DNA of 56,289 nucleotides from Streptomyces sp. LUP30 (GTDB taxonomy: Bacteria; Actinomycetota; Actinomycetes; Streptomycetales; Streptomycetaceae). The notes under the pieces were generated by a model. That model was given only the letters and a program-made list of their open reading frames with translations, had not been told where the DNA came from and ran no database searches. The translations under genes were made by a program, and so were the position numbers. The stretch is from assembly GCF_001746365.1 (NCBI RefSeq), contig NZ_MJAJ01000056.1, forward strand, positions 1 to 56,289, in the 5' to 3' direction. Shown in pieces: positions 7,268-15,054 of this stretch. How positions within the stretch are numbered: the stretch's first letter is position 1; every line of letters begins with the position of its first letter.

Positions 7268-7680
7268 CCACCGTGAACGAGGGGAGCGGCGGCGCCGGCG
7301 GGCGCTCGGCCGTTCCCGCGGGCCGGCGCGGCGCGACCCGCATCGCCGACCGGGTCGTGGCGAAGATCGCCGCCCAGGCCGCGCGCGAGGCGACCGGCCC
7401 GCTGCCGCCCGACGCCGGTCCCCCCCATGCCTCCGTCGTCGTCCGCCCGCACGCCGGGCCCCCGGCGTCCGGGGAGCCCCCGGCGGACGCGGCCCACGTC
7501 CGGGTCCATCTGGAACTCGGTTATCCGACCGACATCGGGGCCCGTTGTCACGAGGTGCGTCGACATGTCGCCGAGCGGGTAGGCGCGTTGGTGGGAATGG
7601 AGGTTCCGGAGGTCGCCGTACACGTGGAACGGCTGCACCTGACTTCGGCCTCCGGCCTGGCACAGGGGAGGACACGATGA
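7264..7680 (+). CDS. Asp23/Gls24-like paralogue (degenerate)
   Basis: 138 residues. 'RRGATRIADRVVAKIAAQAAR' copies the first helix of the Asp23 domain encoded at 6541-7026; 'AHVRVHLELGYPTDIGARCH' and 'RVGALVGMEVPEVAVHVERLHL' match its strands and second helix. Compared with that protein the middle is shortened and replaced by a Pro/Ala/Gly stretch, so this is a shorter variant of the same fold. GTG start overlaps the stop of the membrane peptide gene (GTGA) and its own TGA overlaps the ATG of the next gene, so the three are translationally coupled. Confidence 0.82.
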   Translation: MTTVNEGSGGAGGRSAVPAGRRGATRIADRVVAKIAAQAAREATGPLPPDAGPPHASVVVRPHAGPPASGEPPADAAHVRVHLELGYPTDIGARCHEVRRHVAERVGALVGMEVPEVAVHVERLHLTSASGLAQGRTR

Positions 7681-8309
7681 GCGAGCCCGAGGGCCCGCGG
7701 GGCGGCGCGGTGCCCGTGCTGGACAAGCCCGCACAGGACCACGTCCCCGAACGGGCCGCAGCGCCCGCCGATCACCGGTTCTGGTCGGCGCGCCGGGCGC
7801 CGGCCGCCGTTGTCGCGGTGGTGCTGCTGGTCGTGGCGGGCGCTTTCCTCTACGACGTCGCCGCCGTCCGGGCCCACCGGCCCGCCATGGCCTGGCGGCG
7901 CGCTCTCGCCCGGCAGCTCGCCGAGCGTCCGCTGGACGACGTCTGGGTGCTGGTCGGCGCCGGCGTCGCGGCCGCGCTCGGCCTGTGGCTGATCGTCCTG
8001 GCCGTCACCCCGGGTCTGCGGCACGTCCTGCCCATGAGCCGCCCCCACCCCGACGTCCGCGCCGGCCTGCACCGGGACGCCGCCGGGCTGGCGCTGCGCG
8101 ACCGGGCCATGGAGATCGCCGGCGTGCAGTCGGCCCGGGTGCGCGTCCGCCGCCGCAGGGCCGACGTCCGCGCGGTCTGCCATTTCCGGGACCTGGACGA
8201 CGTCCACGCGGACCTCGACACCGTCCTGACCGACGCGATCCGCGGCCTGGGCCTGGCCCGGCCGCCCCGGCTGTCGGTCCATGTGCGCCGCCCCGGGAAG
8301 AAGGGGTGA
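7677..8309 (+). CDS. DUF6286 domain membrane protein
   Basis: 210 residues. Two membrane helices, 'APAAVVAVVLLVVAGAFLY' near residue 40-60 and 'VLVGAGVAAALGLWLIVLAV' near 90-115, separated by a short external loop; the C-terminal cytosolic part ('LALRDRAMEIAGVQSARVRV', then 'HVDADLDTVL'-like helix and a final beta strand) again looks like an Asp23-related alpha/beta module. AmaP has the same two-helix hairpin plus cytosolic domain. ATG overlaps the previous stop by four bases. Probably a membrane anchor for the Asp23-type partners. Confidence 0.8.
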   Translation: MSEPEGPRGGAVPVLDKPAQDHVPERAAAPADHRFWSARRAPAAVVAVVLLVVAGAFLYDVAAVRAHRPAMAWRRALARQLAERPLDDVWVLVGAGVAAALGLWLIVLAVTPGLRHVLPMSRPHPDVRAGLHRDAAGLALRDRAMEIAGVQSARVRVRRRRADVRAVCHFRDLDDVHADLDTVLTDAIRGLGLARPPRLSVHVRRPGKKG

Positions 8310-8314
8310 GGACG

Positions 8315-8893
8315 ATGCTCAGGACCGTCAACCGCGTGCTCGTGGGGGTCGTCGGGCTGGCGCTGCTCGCCGTCGGCGGCGCGGTGCTGGCCGTCGGACT
8401 GGGCGCCTCCCCGCCCTCCTGGTGGCTCCACGACGGCCGCCACGACGTCCTCCTCACCGCCGCCGAACGCACCCGCTGGCGCGGCGAGGCCTGGTGGTGG
8501 CCGACGGTCGTCGCCGGTCTGGCCCTCCTCGTGCTGCTGGCCCTGTGGTGGCTGGTCGCGGTCCTGCGCCGCCGCCGGCTCGGCGAGGTCCTCGTCGACA
8601 CGGGCGACGGCGCGGGAGCGCTGCTGCGGGCCAGGGCCCTGGAGGGTGTGCTGGCGGGCGAGGCAGGCCGCCTGGACGGCGTCGCGCACGCCCACGCCCA
8701 TCTGACCGGCCGCCGGGACGCTCCCGAGGCGCACGTCCGGCTGCTCCTGGAACCCCACGTGGACCCGGCGACGACGCTGAACCGCCTGACGACCGAGGCC
8801 CTGGCCCACGCGAGGGACTCGGCGGCGCTGCGGGCCCTGCCGGCGACGGTGCGCATGAAGGGCGCCAAGCACAAGGCGGAAAGGGTCAGTTGA
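8315..8893 (+). CDS. amaP: Alkaline shock response membrane anchor-like protein (AmaP-like)
   Basis: 192 residues. Helix 1 'VLVGVVGLALLAVGGAVLAV' and helix 2 'TVVAGLALLVLLALWWLVAV' make the AmaP hairpin; the rest (about 95-192) is a cytosolic domain with 'ARALEGVLAGEAGRLDGVAH' and 'EAHVRLLLEPHVDPATTLNRL', an Asp23-like pattern. In Staphylococcus AmaP tethers Asp23 to the membrane. Five bases separate it from the DUF6286 gene. Last gene of the module; the next gene is convergent. Confidence 0.78.
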   Translation: MLRTVNRVLVGVVGLALLAVGGAVLAVGLGASPPSWWLHDGRHDVLLTAAERTRWRGEAWWWPTVVAGLALLVLLALWWLVAVLRRRRLGEVLVDTGDGAGALLRARALEGVLAGEAGRLDGVAHAHAHLTGRRDAPEAHVRLLLEPHVDPATTLNRLTTEALAHARDSAALRALPATVRMKGAKHKAERVS

Positions 8894-8962
8894 GCCGCCC
8901 GGCCGCCCCGGGCGCCGTGCCCTCCGGCGTACCCGGGGCCGTGCGGGCGTCCTCGGCGCGCG

Positions 8963-9718
8963 TCAGAACCCGTGCCGCATCCCGCCGTCGACCGGCAGCA
9001 TGACCCCCGTCAGATAGGAGGCCGCCGGCGAGAGCAGGAACGCGGCCGCCCTGCCGAACTCCTCCGGAGCGCCGTACCGGCGCAGCGGGATCCGGGACTC
9101 GTTCGCCGTCCGGGTCGCCTCGGGATCCGCCGACAGCGCGTCCAGCTCGCGCACCCGGTCGGTGTCGATCCGGGCGGGCAGCAGCCCCACGACCCGGATC
9201 CCCCGGGGCCCCAGCTCGTCGGCGAGCGACTTGGCGAACCCGGCGAGCCCCGGCCGCAGGCCGTTGGAGATCGTCAGCCCCGGGATCGGCTCGTGCACCG
9301 ATCCCGACAGCACGAACCCGATCACTCCGCCCGCCTCCAGCTCGGCCGCCGCGGCCCGCGCCAGCCGGACCGCGCCGAGGAACACCGACCGGAACGCGGC
9401 CTCCCACTGCTCGTCCGTGTTGTCCGCGACGAACCCGGGCGGCGGGCCGCCCACGCTCACCAGCACCCCGTCGAACCCGCCGAAGGCGTCCCGCGCCGCC
9501 GCGATCAGCCGGGCCGCCGCGTCGGGGTCGGCGTTGTCCACGGCGACGCCGACGGCGTTCGGTCCCAGCGCGGCCGCCGCCTCGGCGACGCGCTTGTCGT
9601 CCCGTCCGGTCAGGACGACCTTCGCGCCGTCCGCGACGAGCTCGCGCGCGGTCGCGTTGCCGAGGCCCCGCGTGGCCCCGGTGACGACGTACACCCGGTC
9701 CTTCAGTCCAAGATCCAT
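8963..9718 (-). CDS. SDR family oxidoreductase lacking the YxxxK pair
   Basis: 251 residues with a normal Rossmann start ('VVTGATRGLG') and normal C-terminus ('YLTGVMLPVDGGM'). Where classical SDRs have Tyr-x3-Lys ('YSASKAAL'), this protein reads 'ISNGLRPGLAGFAKSLADE': the tyrosine is absent and lysine is replaced by arginine one step away. The upstream serine ('VLSGSVH') remains. This belongs to a divergent SDR branch that keeps cofactor binding but whose chemistry is unclear. Neighbour of a GH15 gene in the same direction, gap five bases, so probably co-transcribed with it. Confidence 0.88.
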   Translation of the reverse strand: MDLGLKDRVYVVTGATRGLGNATARELVADGAKVVLTGRDDKRVAEAAAALGPNAVGVAVDNADPDAAARLIAAARDAFGGFDGVLVSVGGPPPGFVADNTDEQWEAAFRSVFLGAVRLARAAAAELEAGGVIGFVLSGSVHEPIPGLTISNGLRPGLAGFAKSLADELGPRGIRVVGLLPARIDTDRVRELDALSADPEATRTANESRIPLRRYGAPEEFGRAAAFLLSPAASYLTGVMLPVDGGMRHGF

Positions 9719-9723
9719 GGCCC

Positions 9724-11511
9724 CTATCCTGCCTCGTCGCCGCCGAACAGGGCGAGGGCGGTGTTCACCAGGCCGATGTGGCTGAAGGCCTGCGGGAAGT
9801 TGCCCAGATGCCGCCCGGCCACCGGGTCGTACTCCTCCGCCAGCAGCCCCACGTCGTTGGCCAGCCCCACCAGCCGCTCGAACAGCTCCCGCGCCGCCTC
9901 GGTGCGACCGGTCAGGTGCAGCGCGTCCGCCAGCCAGAACGAGCAGGCCAGGAACGCGCCCTCGTCGCCCGGCAGCCCGTCGACGGGCGCACCGTCCGTG
10001 CTGTAGCGGCGCACCAGGCCGCTGTGCCCGAGTTCGTCGCGGATCGCGTCGACGGTCCCGACGATCCGCGGGTCGTCCGGCGGCAGGAAGCCGACGCGCG
10101 GGATGAGCAGCAGGGAGGCGTCCAGGTCGGCCGATCCGTAGTACTGGGTGAACGTGTTGCGCCGGGGGTCGTAGCCCTTCTCGCACACCTCGCGGTGCAC
10201 CTCGTCGCGCAGCGCCCGCCAGCCCTCCAGGTCGCCGCTGAGCTTCGGGTACTCCTCCAGCGCGCGCACGGCCCGGTCGGCGGCCACCCACACCATCACC
10301 TTGGAGTGCACGAACTGGCGCCGGCCGCCTCGCACCTCCCACAGCCCCTCGTCCGGCTGCCGCCAGTTCTCGCTCAGCCAGTTCATCAGCGCGCACTGCA
10401 GCGACCACATGTGCGGCTTGGGCGACATCCCCGCGGTCCGGGCCAGCGACAGCGAGTCCATGACCTCGCCGTAGACGTCCAGCTGGAGCTGGTCCACGGC
10501 GCCGTTGCCGATGCGCACGGGAATGGAGCCGCCGTATCCCGACAGCCACGGCAGCTCGCACTCGGGCAGTCGCCGCTCGCCCGCCAGGCCGTACATGATC
10601 TGCAGGTCGGCCGGGTCGCCCGCGACGGCGCGCAGCAGCCAGTTGCGCCACGCCTCGGCCTCCTCCTCGTAACCCGCCGCCAGGAGCGCTCCCAGGGTGA
10701 GCGTGGAGTCGCGCAGCCAGCAGTAGCGGTAGTCCCAGTTGCGGACCCCGCCCAGTTCCTCGGGCAGCGAGGTGGTGAGCGCGGCGGCGATGCCGCCGGT
10801 CGGGGTGTACGTGAGGGCCTTGAGGGTGATCAGGGAGCGCACCACGGCGTCCCGGTGGGGTCCGTCGTAGCGGCAGCGCGCGGCCCACTCCTGCCAGTCG
10901 TCGACGCTGACGCGCAGCGCGTCCCACGGGTCGACGAGCGGCGGGCGGGACTCGTGCGAGGGGTGCCAGGTCAGCACGAAGGCGACCGACTCGCCCTCGG
11001 CGACGGTGAACTCGGCGTGTGTGGTGAAGTCCTCGCCCCAGGTGCGCACCTCCGGCTCGCTGCGGAACCAGACGGCGTCGGGCCCGGCGATCGCCACCCG
11101 ATGCCCGTCGACCCGGCGCATCCACGGGATGACCCAGCCGTAGTCGAACCGCAGCCGCAGGACGCTGCGCACGGTCACCCGGCCGCGCAGTCCCTCGACG
11201 ATGCGCACCACGTCCGGGGCCCGGTCGCGCTGGGGCATCAGGTCGGTGACCCGGATCGCGCCCCCGGCGGTCTCCCACTCGGTGTCCAGGACGAGCGTGT
11301 CCGGCCGGTAGGCGCGCCGGGTGCAGGCGCCCTCCTCGCCCTGGGGGGCGATGCGCCAGTGGCCGTTGTCCTCGTCGCCGAGGAGTCGGGCGAAGCAGGC
11401 CCCGGAGTCGAAACGGGGCAGGCAGAGCCAGTCGATCGAACCGTCCGTGCCGACCAGGGCCGCGGTCTGCTCGTCGCCGATCAGGGCGTAGTCCTCGATG
11501 CGGGGGTGCAC
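9724..11511 (-). CDS. Glycoside hydrolase family 15 protein (glucoamylase/trehalase-like)
   Basis: 595 residues with no signal peptide, so cytosolic. N-terminal beta-domain begins 'RIEDYALIGDEQTAALV'; the (alpha/alpha)6 catalytic barrel starts near residue 215. 'RNWDYRYCWLRDST' at 257-270 is the family signature. 'DVYGEV' at 345-350 and 'LLAEEYD' at 556-562 carry the probable acid and base glutamates. Cytosolic actinobacterial GH15 proteins include trehalases and glucan hydrolases; sequence alone does not settle which. GTG start at 11511 matches the family N-terminus; longer starts give an Arg/Pro-rich extension. Confidence 0.9.
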   Translation of the reverse strand: MHPRIEDYALIGDEQTAALVGTDGSIDWLCLPRFDSGACFARLLGDEDNGHWRIAPQGEEGACTRRAYRPDTLVLDTEWETAGGAIRVTDLMPQRDRAPDVVRIVEGLRGRVTVRSVLRLRFDYGWVIPWMRRVDGHRVAIAGPDAVWFRSEPEVRTWGEDFTTHAEFTVAEGESVAFVLTWHPSHESRPPLVDPWDALRVSVDDWQEWAARCRYDGPHRDAVVRSLITLKALTYTPTGGIAAALTTSLPEELGGVRNWDYRYCWLRDSTLTLGALLAAGYEEEAEAWRNWLLRAVAGDPADLQIMYGLAGERRLPECELPWLSGYGGSIPVRIGNGAVDQLQLDVYGEVMDSLSLARTAGMSPKPHMWSLQCALMNWLSENWRQPDEGLWEVRGGRRQFVHSKVMVWVAADRAVRALEEYPKLSGDLEGWRALRDEVHREVCEKGYDPRRNTFTQYYGSADLDASLLLIPRVGFLPPDDPRIVGTVDAIRDELGHSGLVRRYSTDGAPVDGLPGDEGAFLACSFWLADALHLTGRTEAARELFERLVGLANDVGLLAEEYDPVAGRHLGNFPQAFSHIGLVNTALALFGGDEAG

Positions 11512-11625
11512 GGGGTTCCGGGTTCCCGGCGGACCCGCACGGCAATCGCAGGTGCGGCCGGCCGGGTGACGGACCGCCCGCACGCCCGGTGAGCCCGTGA
11601 CCCGCGCGGTGCGCCCGCGCGGGCG

Positions 11626-12417
11626 CTACACCGGGGCGGGCTCGGTCCGTTCCGCGGTCTGCGCGGCGGCCGCGGCACGGTCGCGGGCCTCGCGCCGGGC
11701 CAGGGTCAGCCAGCCGAAGGGGACGCCCGCGGAGAACAGCCACCACTGGATGGCGTACGCGAAGTTCAGGGCCGAGTCCTCGCTGCCGGGCGGCCCGAGC
11801 AGCTCCGGGGTGTCGCCCTTGGGCTCGGGCGCCGTCTGCACGATGTAGCCGCCGAGCACCCGGGCGCCCAGGCGTCGTGCCTCCTGCTCGCTGTTGATCA
11901 GCATGACCTGCCGGTCCGGCAGCCCTTTGAGGTCCTTGATGCCGCTGGCCGCGGTCGTCTCGTCGGGCATCAGCCGTCCGGTGACGGTGATCCGGCCGTG
12001 GGGCGGCGCCGGGATCCGGGGGAAGTCGGTCTGGCTGGCGCCGTTCGCGGGGATCCAGCCCCGGTTGACCAGCAGCACCTTGCCGTCCGTCAGCACGAAC
12101 GGGGTCAGGACGTGGAAGCCGACCGTCTCGTCGGAGTTGACCCGGCGCCTGACGACGACCTCGTGCCCGGTGTCGAAGGCTCCGGTCGCGGTCACGCTCC
12201 GGTACCGCTCGGTGCGGGTGACGTCGTGTCCCGGGGTGGTGAGGGTCTCCACGGGCACCGCGTCGGCGCCCAGCGCGTCGGAGACCAGCTGGTTGCGCGC
12301 GGTGCGCTCGTCATAGCGATGCATCTGCCAGAAGCCCAGCCTGATCATCGTGGGGATGAGGAGGAGGGAGACCAGCGTGAGGATCACCCACTGCCGGGAC
12401 AACAGGAAGCGGTACAC
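11626..12417 (-). CDS. SURF1 family protein (cytochrome oxidase assembly)
   Basis: 263 residues with the SURF1 plan: an N-terminal membrane helix ('WVILTLVSLLLIPTMIRLGF') followed directly by 'WQMHRYDERTARN', a periplasm-side beta domain with 'VNRGWIP', and a C-terminal helix 'NFAYAIQWWLFSAGVPFGW'. SURF1 proteins help insert heme a into the aa3-type cytochrome c oxidase. GTG start at 12417. The start codon and its GTGGGG ribosome-binding region lie inside one arm of a perfect 15-bp inverted repeat (12412-12450), so the initiation region would be paired in the mRNA. Confidence 0.9.
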   Translation of the reverse strand: MYRFLLSRQWVILTLVSLLLIPTMIRLGFWQMHRYDERTARNQLVSDALGADAVPVETLTTPGHDVTRTERYRSVTATGAFDTGHEVVVRRRVNSDETVGFHVLTPFVLTDGKVLLVNRGWIPANGASQTDFPRIPAPPHGRITVTGRLMPDETTAASGIKDLKGLPDRQVMLINSEQEARRLGARVLGGYIVQTAPEPKGDTPELLGPPGSEDSALNFAYAIQWWLFSAGVPFGWLTLARREARDRAAAAAQTAERTEPAPV

Positions 12418-12450
12418 CCCACGACCGTACAACTCGGTCGTGGGGTGTAC
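12412..12450. promoter_or_regulatory. Perfect 15-bp inverted repeat over the SURF1 start
   Basis: Bases 12412-12426 and 12436-12450 are exact reverse complements with a 9-base loop. On the minus strand the second arm contains the SURF1 GTG codon and the purine-rich sequence before it. It may be an operator, a translation-control hairpin, or serve as terminator for the zinc-ribbon gene upstream. Confidence 0.75.
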
Positions 12451-12461
12451 TCGGCCGGGTG

Positions 12462-12514
12462 CCGGAACCGATCCCTCATCGATCCCTCGGGGAAACGTCT
12501 CGGACGGGTTCCGG
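12462..12514 (-). terminator. Possible terminator after the zinc-ribbon gene
   Basis: CCGGAACC (12462-12469) and GGTTCCGG (12507-12514) can pair across a long 37-base loop that itself contains smaller pairings. Weak, because of the loop length. Confidence 0.35.
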
Positions 12515-12520
12515 AGCGGC

Positions 12521-12754
12521 TCACACCTTGTCGACGATGCCCACCCTGCCCTCCGCGCGGGCGCAGTGCCCGCCGCAGTACCAGTGCCCCTCCACCTCGA
12601 CGCCCTGGCCGATGATCTGGACCCGGCAGTGCTCGCAGATGGGGGCCATGCGGTGGATCGCACAGGAGAAGCAGTCGAAGACGTGGATCGCGCCCTGCGC
12701 GTGCACCTCGAAGGTCATTCCGTAGTCATTGCCGCAAACTTCGCATCTCGCCAT
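12521..12754 (-). CDS. Small zinc-ribbon protein
   Basis: 77 residues with cysteine and histidine pairs spaced as in a double zinc ribbon: 'CEVCGNDY' at the start, 'FDCFSCAIHRM', 'CEHCRVQIIG' and 'HWYCGGHCARAEG'. At least two zinc ions could be bound, in LIM-like fashion. No DNA-binding helix is evident; it may be a protein adaptor or metal-storage protein. ATG at 12754 begins 'MARCEVCG'; longer readings add a basic tail of doubtful origin. Conserved among Streptomyces by my recollection, with no assigned role. Confidence 0.82.
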   Translation of the reverse strand: MARCEVCGNDYGMTFEVHAQGAIHVFDCFSCAIHRMAPICEHCRVQIIGQGVEVEGHWYCGGHCARAEGRVGIVDKV

Positions 12755-12833
12755 GCGCCACAGGGTGAGCCGTCGCCCGCGCGCGGGCGAGCGGGCGACG
12801 GGCGAGTCGCGTGGCAATCACCCGTACGCACGG

Positions 12834-13844
12834 TCACCCGTCGGCGGGCTCGACGTCCCGCAGGAGCTGTCCGAAGGCGGCTTCGTCGACGACGGGCGTC
12901 CCGAACTGCCGCGCCTTCACGACCTTCGACGTGCCCGAGTCGGGGTCGTTGGTGACCAGCAGGCTGGTCAGCCGGGACAGACTCGTCGCCACATGAAGCC
13001 CGGCCTCGGCGGCTCGGTCCTCCAGCAGCTCGCGCTCGACCGACGTGTCTCCCGAGAAGGCGACCCGCATGCCCTGCTTGAGCCTTTTCCCGTCCTCGTA
13101 CCGCCCCGGGTTGGGGTGCGGGCATGCGGGCCTCTTGCGCGACGGCCGCCACGTGCCGGGACGGTATGCGCCGTAGCCGCCGAAACCACCGCCCGGACCG
13201 CTCGCCTGCTGCCCGATCCGGGGTGCGGCCCGGTCGGTCCACTCCGTCAGCGGACGGCATTCGAGCAGCGGCAGGCGGACGCCGCCCGCCGCCGCGGCTC
13301 GCAGGCTCGGCCGGAACGCCTCCGCGAGCACGCGCGCGTCGTCCAGTGCGTGGTGCGCCCGCTGCTGCACGACCCCGAAATGGGCCGCCAGCGACTCCAG
13401 CTTGTGGTTGGGCAGCGGCAGGCCCAGCTCCTTGGAGAGCGCGATCGTGCACAGCCGCTGCCGCACCGGCGCCTCGCGCTGGGCGCGCGCGTACTCCCGC
13501 GCGATCATCTGCCAGTCGAAGACCGCGTTGTGCGCGACGAGCACCCGCCCGTCGAGCCGCGCGGCGAACTCCTCGGCCACGTCCTGGAAGAGGGGCGCGC
13601 CTTCGAGCACGTCGCTCGTCAGGCCGTGTATCCACACCGGGCCCGGATCGCGCTGGGGATTGACCAGCGTGTACCAGTGGTCCTCGACCTCGCCGCGCGC
13701 GTCCAGCCGGTAGACGGCGGCGGAGATGATCCGGTCGTCCCGGGCCAGGCCGGTGGTCTCCACGTCAACGACCGCGTACCCCTGGGGGTACGCGGTCGGC
13801 CACTCCGTGGGGGACGACGCTGTCGTCGTGTGGTCTTCGAGCAT
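12834..13844 (-). CDS. DEDDh 3'-5' exonuclease with C-terminal BRCT domain
   Basis: 336 residues. Exonuclease domain: Exo I 'VDVETTGL', Exo II 'HNAVFDW', Exo III 'HHALDDARVL', the DEDDh set used by DNA polymerase III epsilon and RNase T. After a Gly/Pro/Arg linker (about 215-255) comes a BRCT domain, 'GMRVAFSGDTSVERELLE' to 'FGTPVVDEAAFGQLL', as in DNA ligase and NAD-dependent repair proteins. The fusion suggests a role in DNA repair or replication proofreading. ATG at 13844; TATCCT on the minus strand (13858-13853) ends eight bases before it, so the mRNA may be leaderless. Confidence 0.9.
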   Translation of the reverse strand: MLEDHTTTASSPTEWPTAYPQGYAVVDVETTGLARDDRIISAAVYRLDARGEVEDHWYTLVNPQRDPGPVWIHGLTSDVLEGAPLFQDVAEEFAARLDGRVLVAHNAVFDWQMIAREYARAQREAPVRQRLCTIALSKELGLPLPNHKLESLAAHFGVVQQRAHHALDDARVLAEAFRPSLRAAAAGGVRLPLLECRPLTEWTDRAAPRIGQQASGPGGGFGGYGAYRPGTWRPSRKRPACPHPNPGRYEDGKRLKQGMRVAFSGDTSVERELLEDRAAEAGLHVATSLSRLTSLLVTNDPDSGTSKVVKARQFGTPVVDEAAFGQLLRDVEPADG

Positions 13845-14210
13845 GGTCACTGAGGATACGGGCCCCCACTGACAGCTCGCCGCACCTGCCCCGGAGTGAG
13901 GGCGGGACAAGGCGTCCGGGGCGTACGGGAGTTCGTGTGGCGCACACGCGCGTGCGTCCGGCCCCCGGCTGAAGGGTGCTCAACTGCCTTGTGCGGAGGG
14001 GCGGTTCGGGCGTCCCTGCCCGGACGCGGCCGAACTCCGCGGGCCTACGGGAGCCTTCGGGCGTGTTCGTGGTGCTTCACCGCTATTCACCGGTCTCCAT
14101 CATCTTCGCGGGTATCCATGGCTTTTCGTTCCTTTTGTCCTCCAGAGGTGAAGGGGCAGGGGGAGCGTCGGTGCGGGGTCCGCGCCCCCCGGGGTGTCAT
14201 CCTCCGTCCT
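13845..14210. other. Divergent intergenic region, exonuclease / VIT genes
   Basis: 366 bases between two divergent genes. Apart from the possible -10 box for the exonuclease (13853-13858) no clear repeat, terminator or gene is visible. Open frames here have weak composition and no ribosome-binding sites. Confidence 0.5.
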
Positions 14211-14921
14211 GTGACGGAACCAACCCATGACGAGGCCCACGAGGGCTCACTCGGATCCCGGCTGAACTGGCTGCGCGCCGCCGTGCTCGGCGCCAATGAC
14301 GGCATCGTCTCCACCGCGGGCCTCGTCGTCGGCGTGGCCGGCGCCACCGACGACCGTTCCGCGCTGCTGACGGCCGGCCTCGCCGGTCTACTCGCCGGGT
14401 CGATGTCCATGGCGGCGGGGGAGTACGTCTCCGTGTCGACGCAGCGGGACTCCGAGCGGGCCGCCCTCGCGCTGGAACGCCGGGAGCTGCGCGAGCAGCC
14501 GGAGGCCGAACTGGACGAGCTGACCGAGCTGTTGCGGGAGCGGGGCCTGTCCCGGGAGGTGGCCAGGGAGGCCGCCGTGCAGCTCACGGAACGCGACGCG
14601 CTGAGGGCCCACGCGCGGGTCGAGCTCGGCATCGACCCGGACGACCTCACCAACCCCTGGCACGCGGCCTGGGCGAGCTTCCTCGCCTTCACCGCCGGCG
14701 CGCTGCTGCCGCTCCTCGCCATCGTGCTCCCGCCGGTCCACTGGCGACTCCCGGTCACGGTCGCGTCGGTCCTGGTCGCGCTGGCCGGCACCGGCTGGAG
14801 CAGCGCCCGGCTGGGGTCGGCGGCGCCGGGCCGGGCGGTGCTGCGCAACATGGGCGGCGGGGCGCTGGCCATGGGGGTCACGTACGCGGTCGGAGCGCTG
14901 CTGGGGGCGGCCGGAGTGTGA
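14211..14921 (+). CDS. VIT1/CCC1 family Fe/Mn transporter
   Basis: 236 residues. 'VLGANDGIVSTAGLVVGVAG' is the first helix of the VIT family, followed by 'LAGLLAGSMSMAAGEYVSVS' with the family Met/Glu motif and a cytosolic acidic helical hairpin ('RREL..QPEAELDELTELL..RGLS'), which in plant VIT1 collects metal ions. Three further helices complete five in all. It should export Fe2+ or Mn2+ from the cytosol, by proton antiport as in the family. Start is uncertain: GTG at 14211 ('VTEPTHDEAHEG') is chosen from family length, although no good ribosome-binding site precedes it. Confidence 0.9.
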   Translation: MTEPTHDEAHEGSLGSRLNWLRAAVLGANDGIVSTAGLVVGVAGATDDRSALLTAGLAGLLAGSMSMAAGEYVSVSTQRDSERAALALERRELREQPEAELDELTELLRERGLSREVAREAAVQLTERDALRAHARVELGIDPDDLTNPWHAAWASFLAFTAGALLPLLAIVLPPVHWRLPVTVASVLVALAGTGWSSARLGSAAPGRAVLRNMGGGALAMGVTYAVGALLGAAGV

Positions 14922-15054
14922 AGGGAGCGTGAAGCACTCGGCCCCTCCTCCGGCCCGATTGGCGAGGATCACCAACAAGCAAGCGCATACCCCCGGCAAT
15001 ACTTGTCGGTAACAACGTCTAGCCGCAGCCCACCAGCGGTTCTACGTTGCCACC

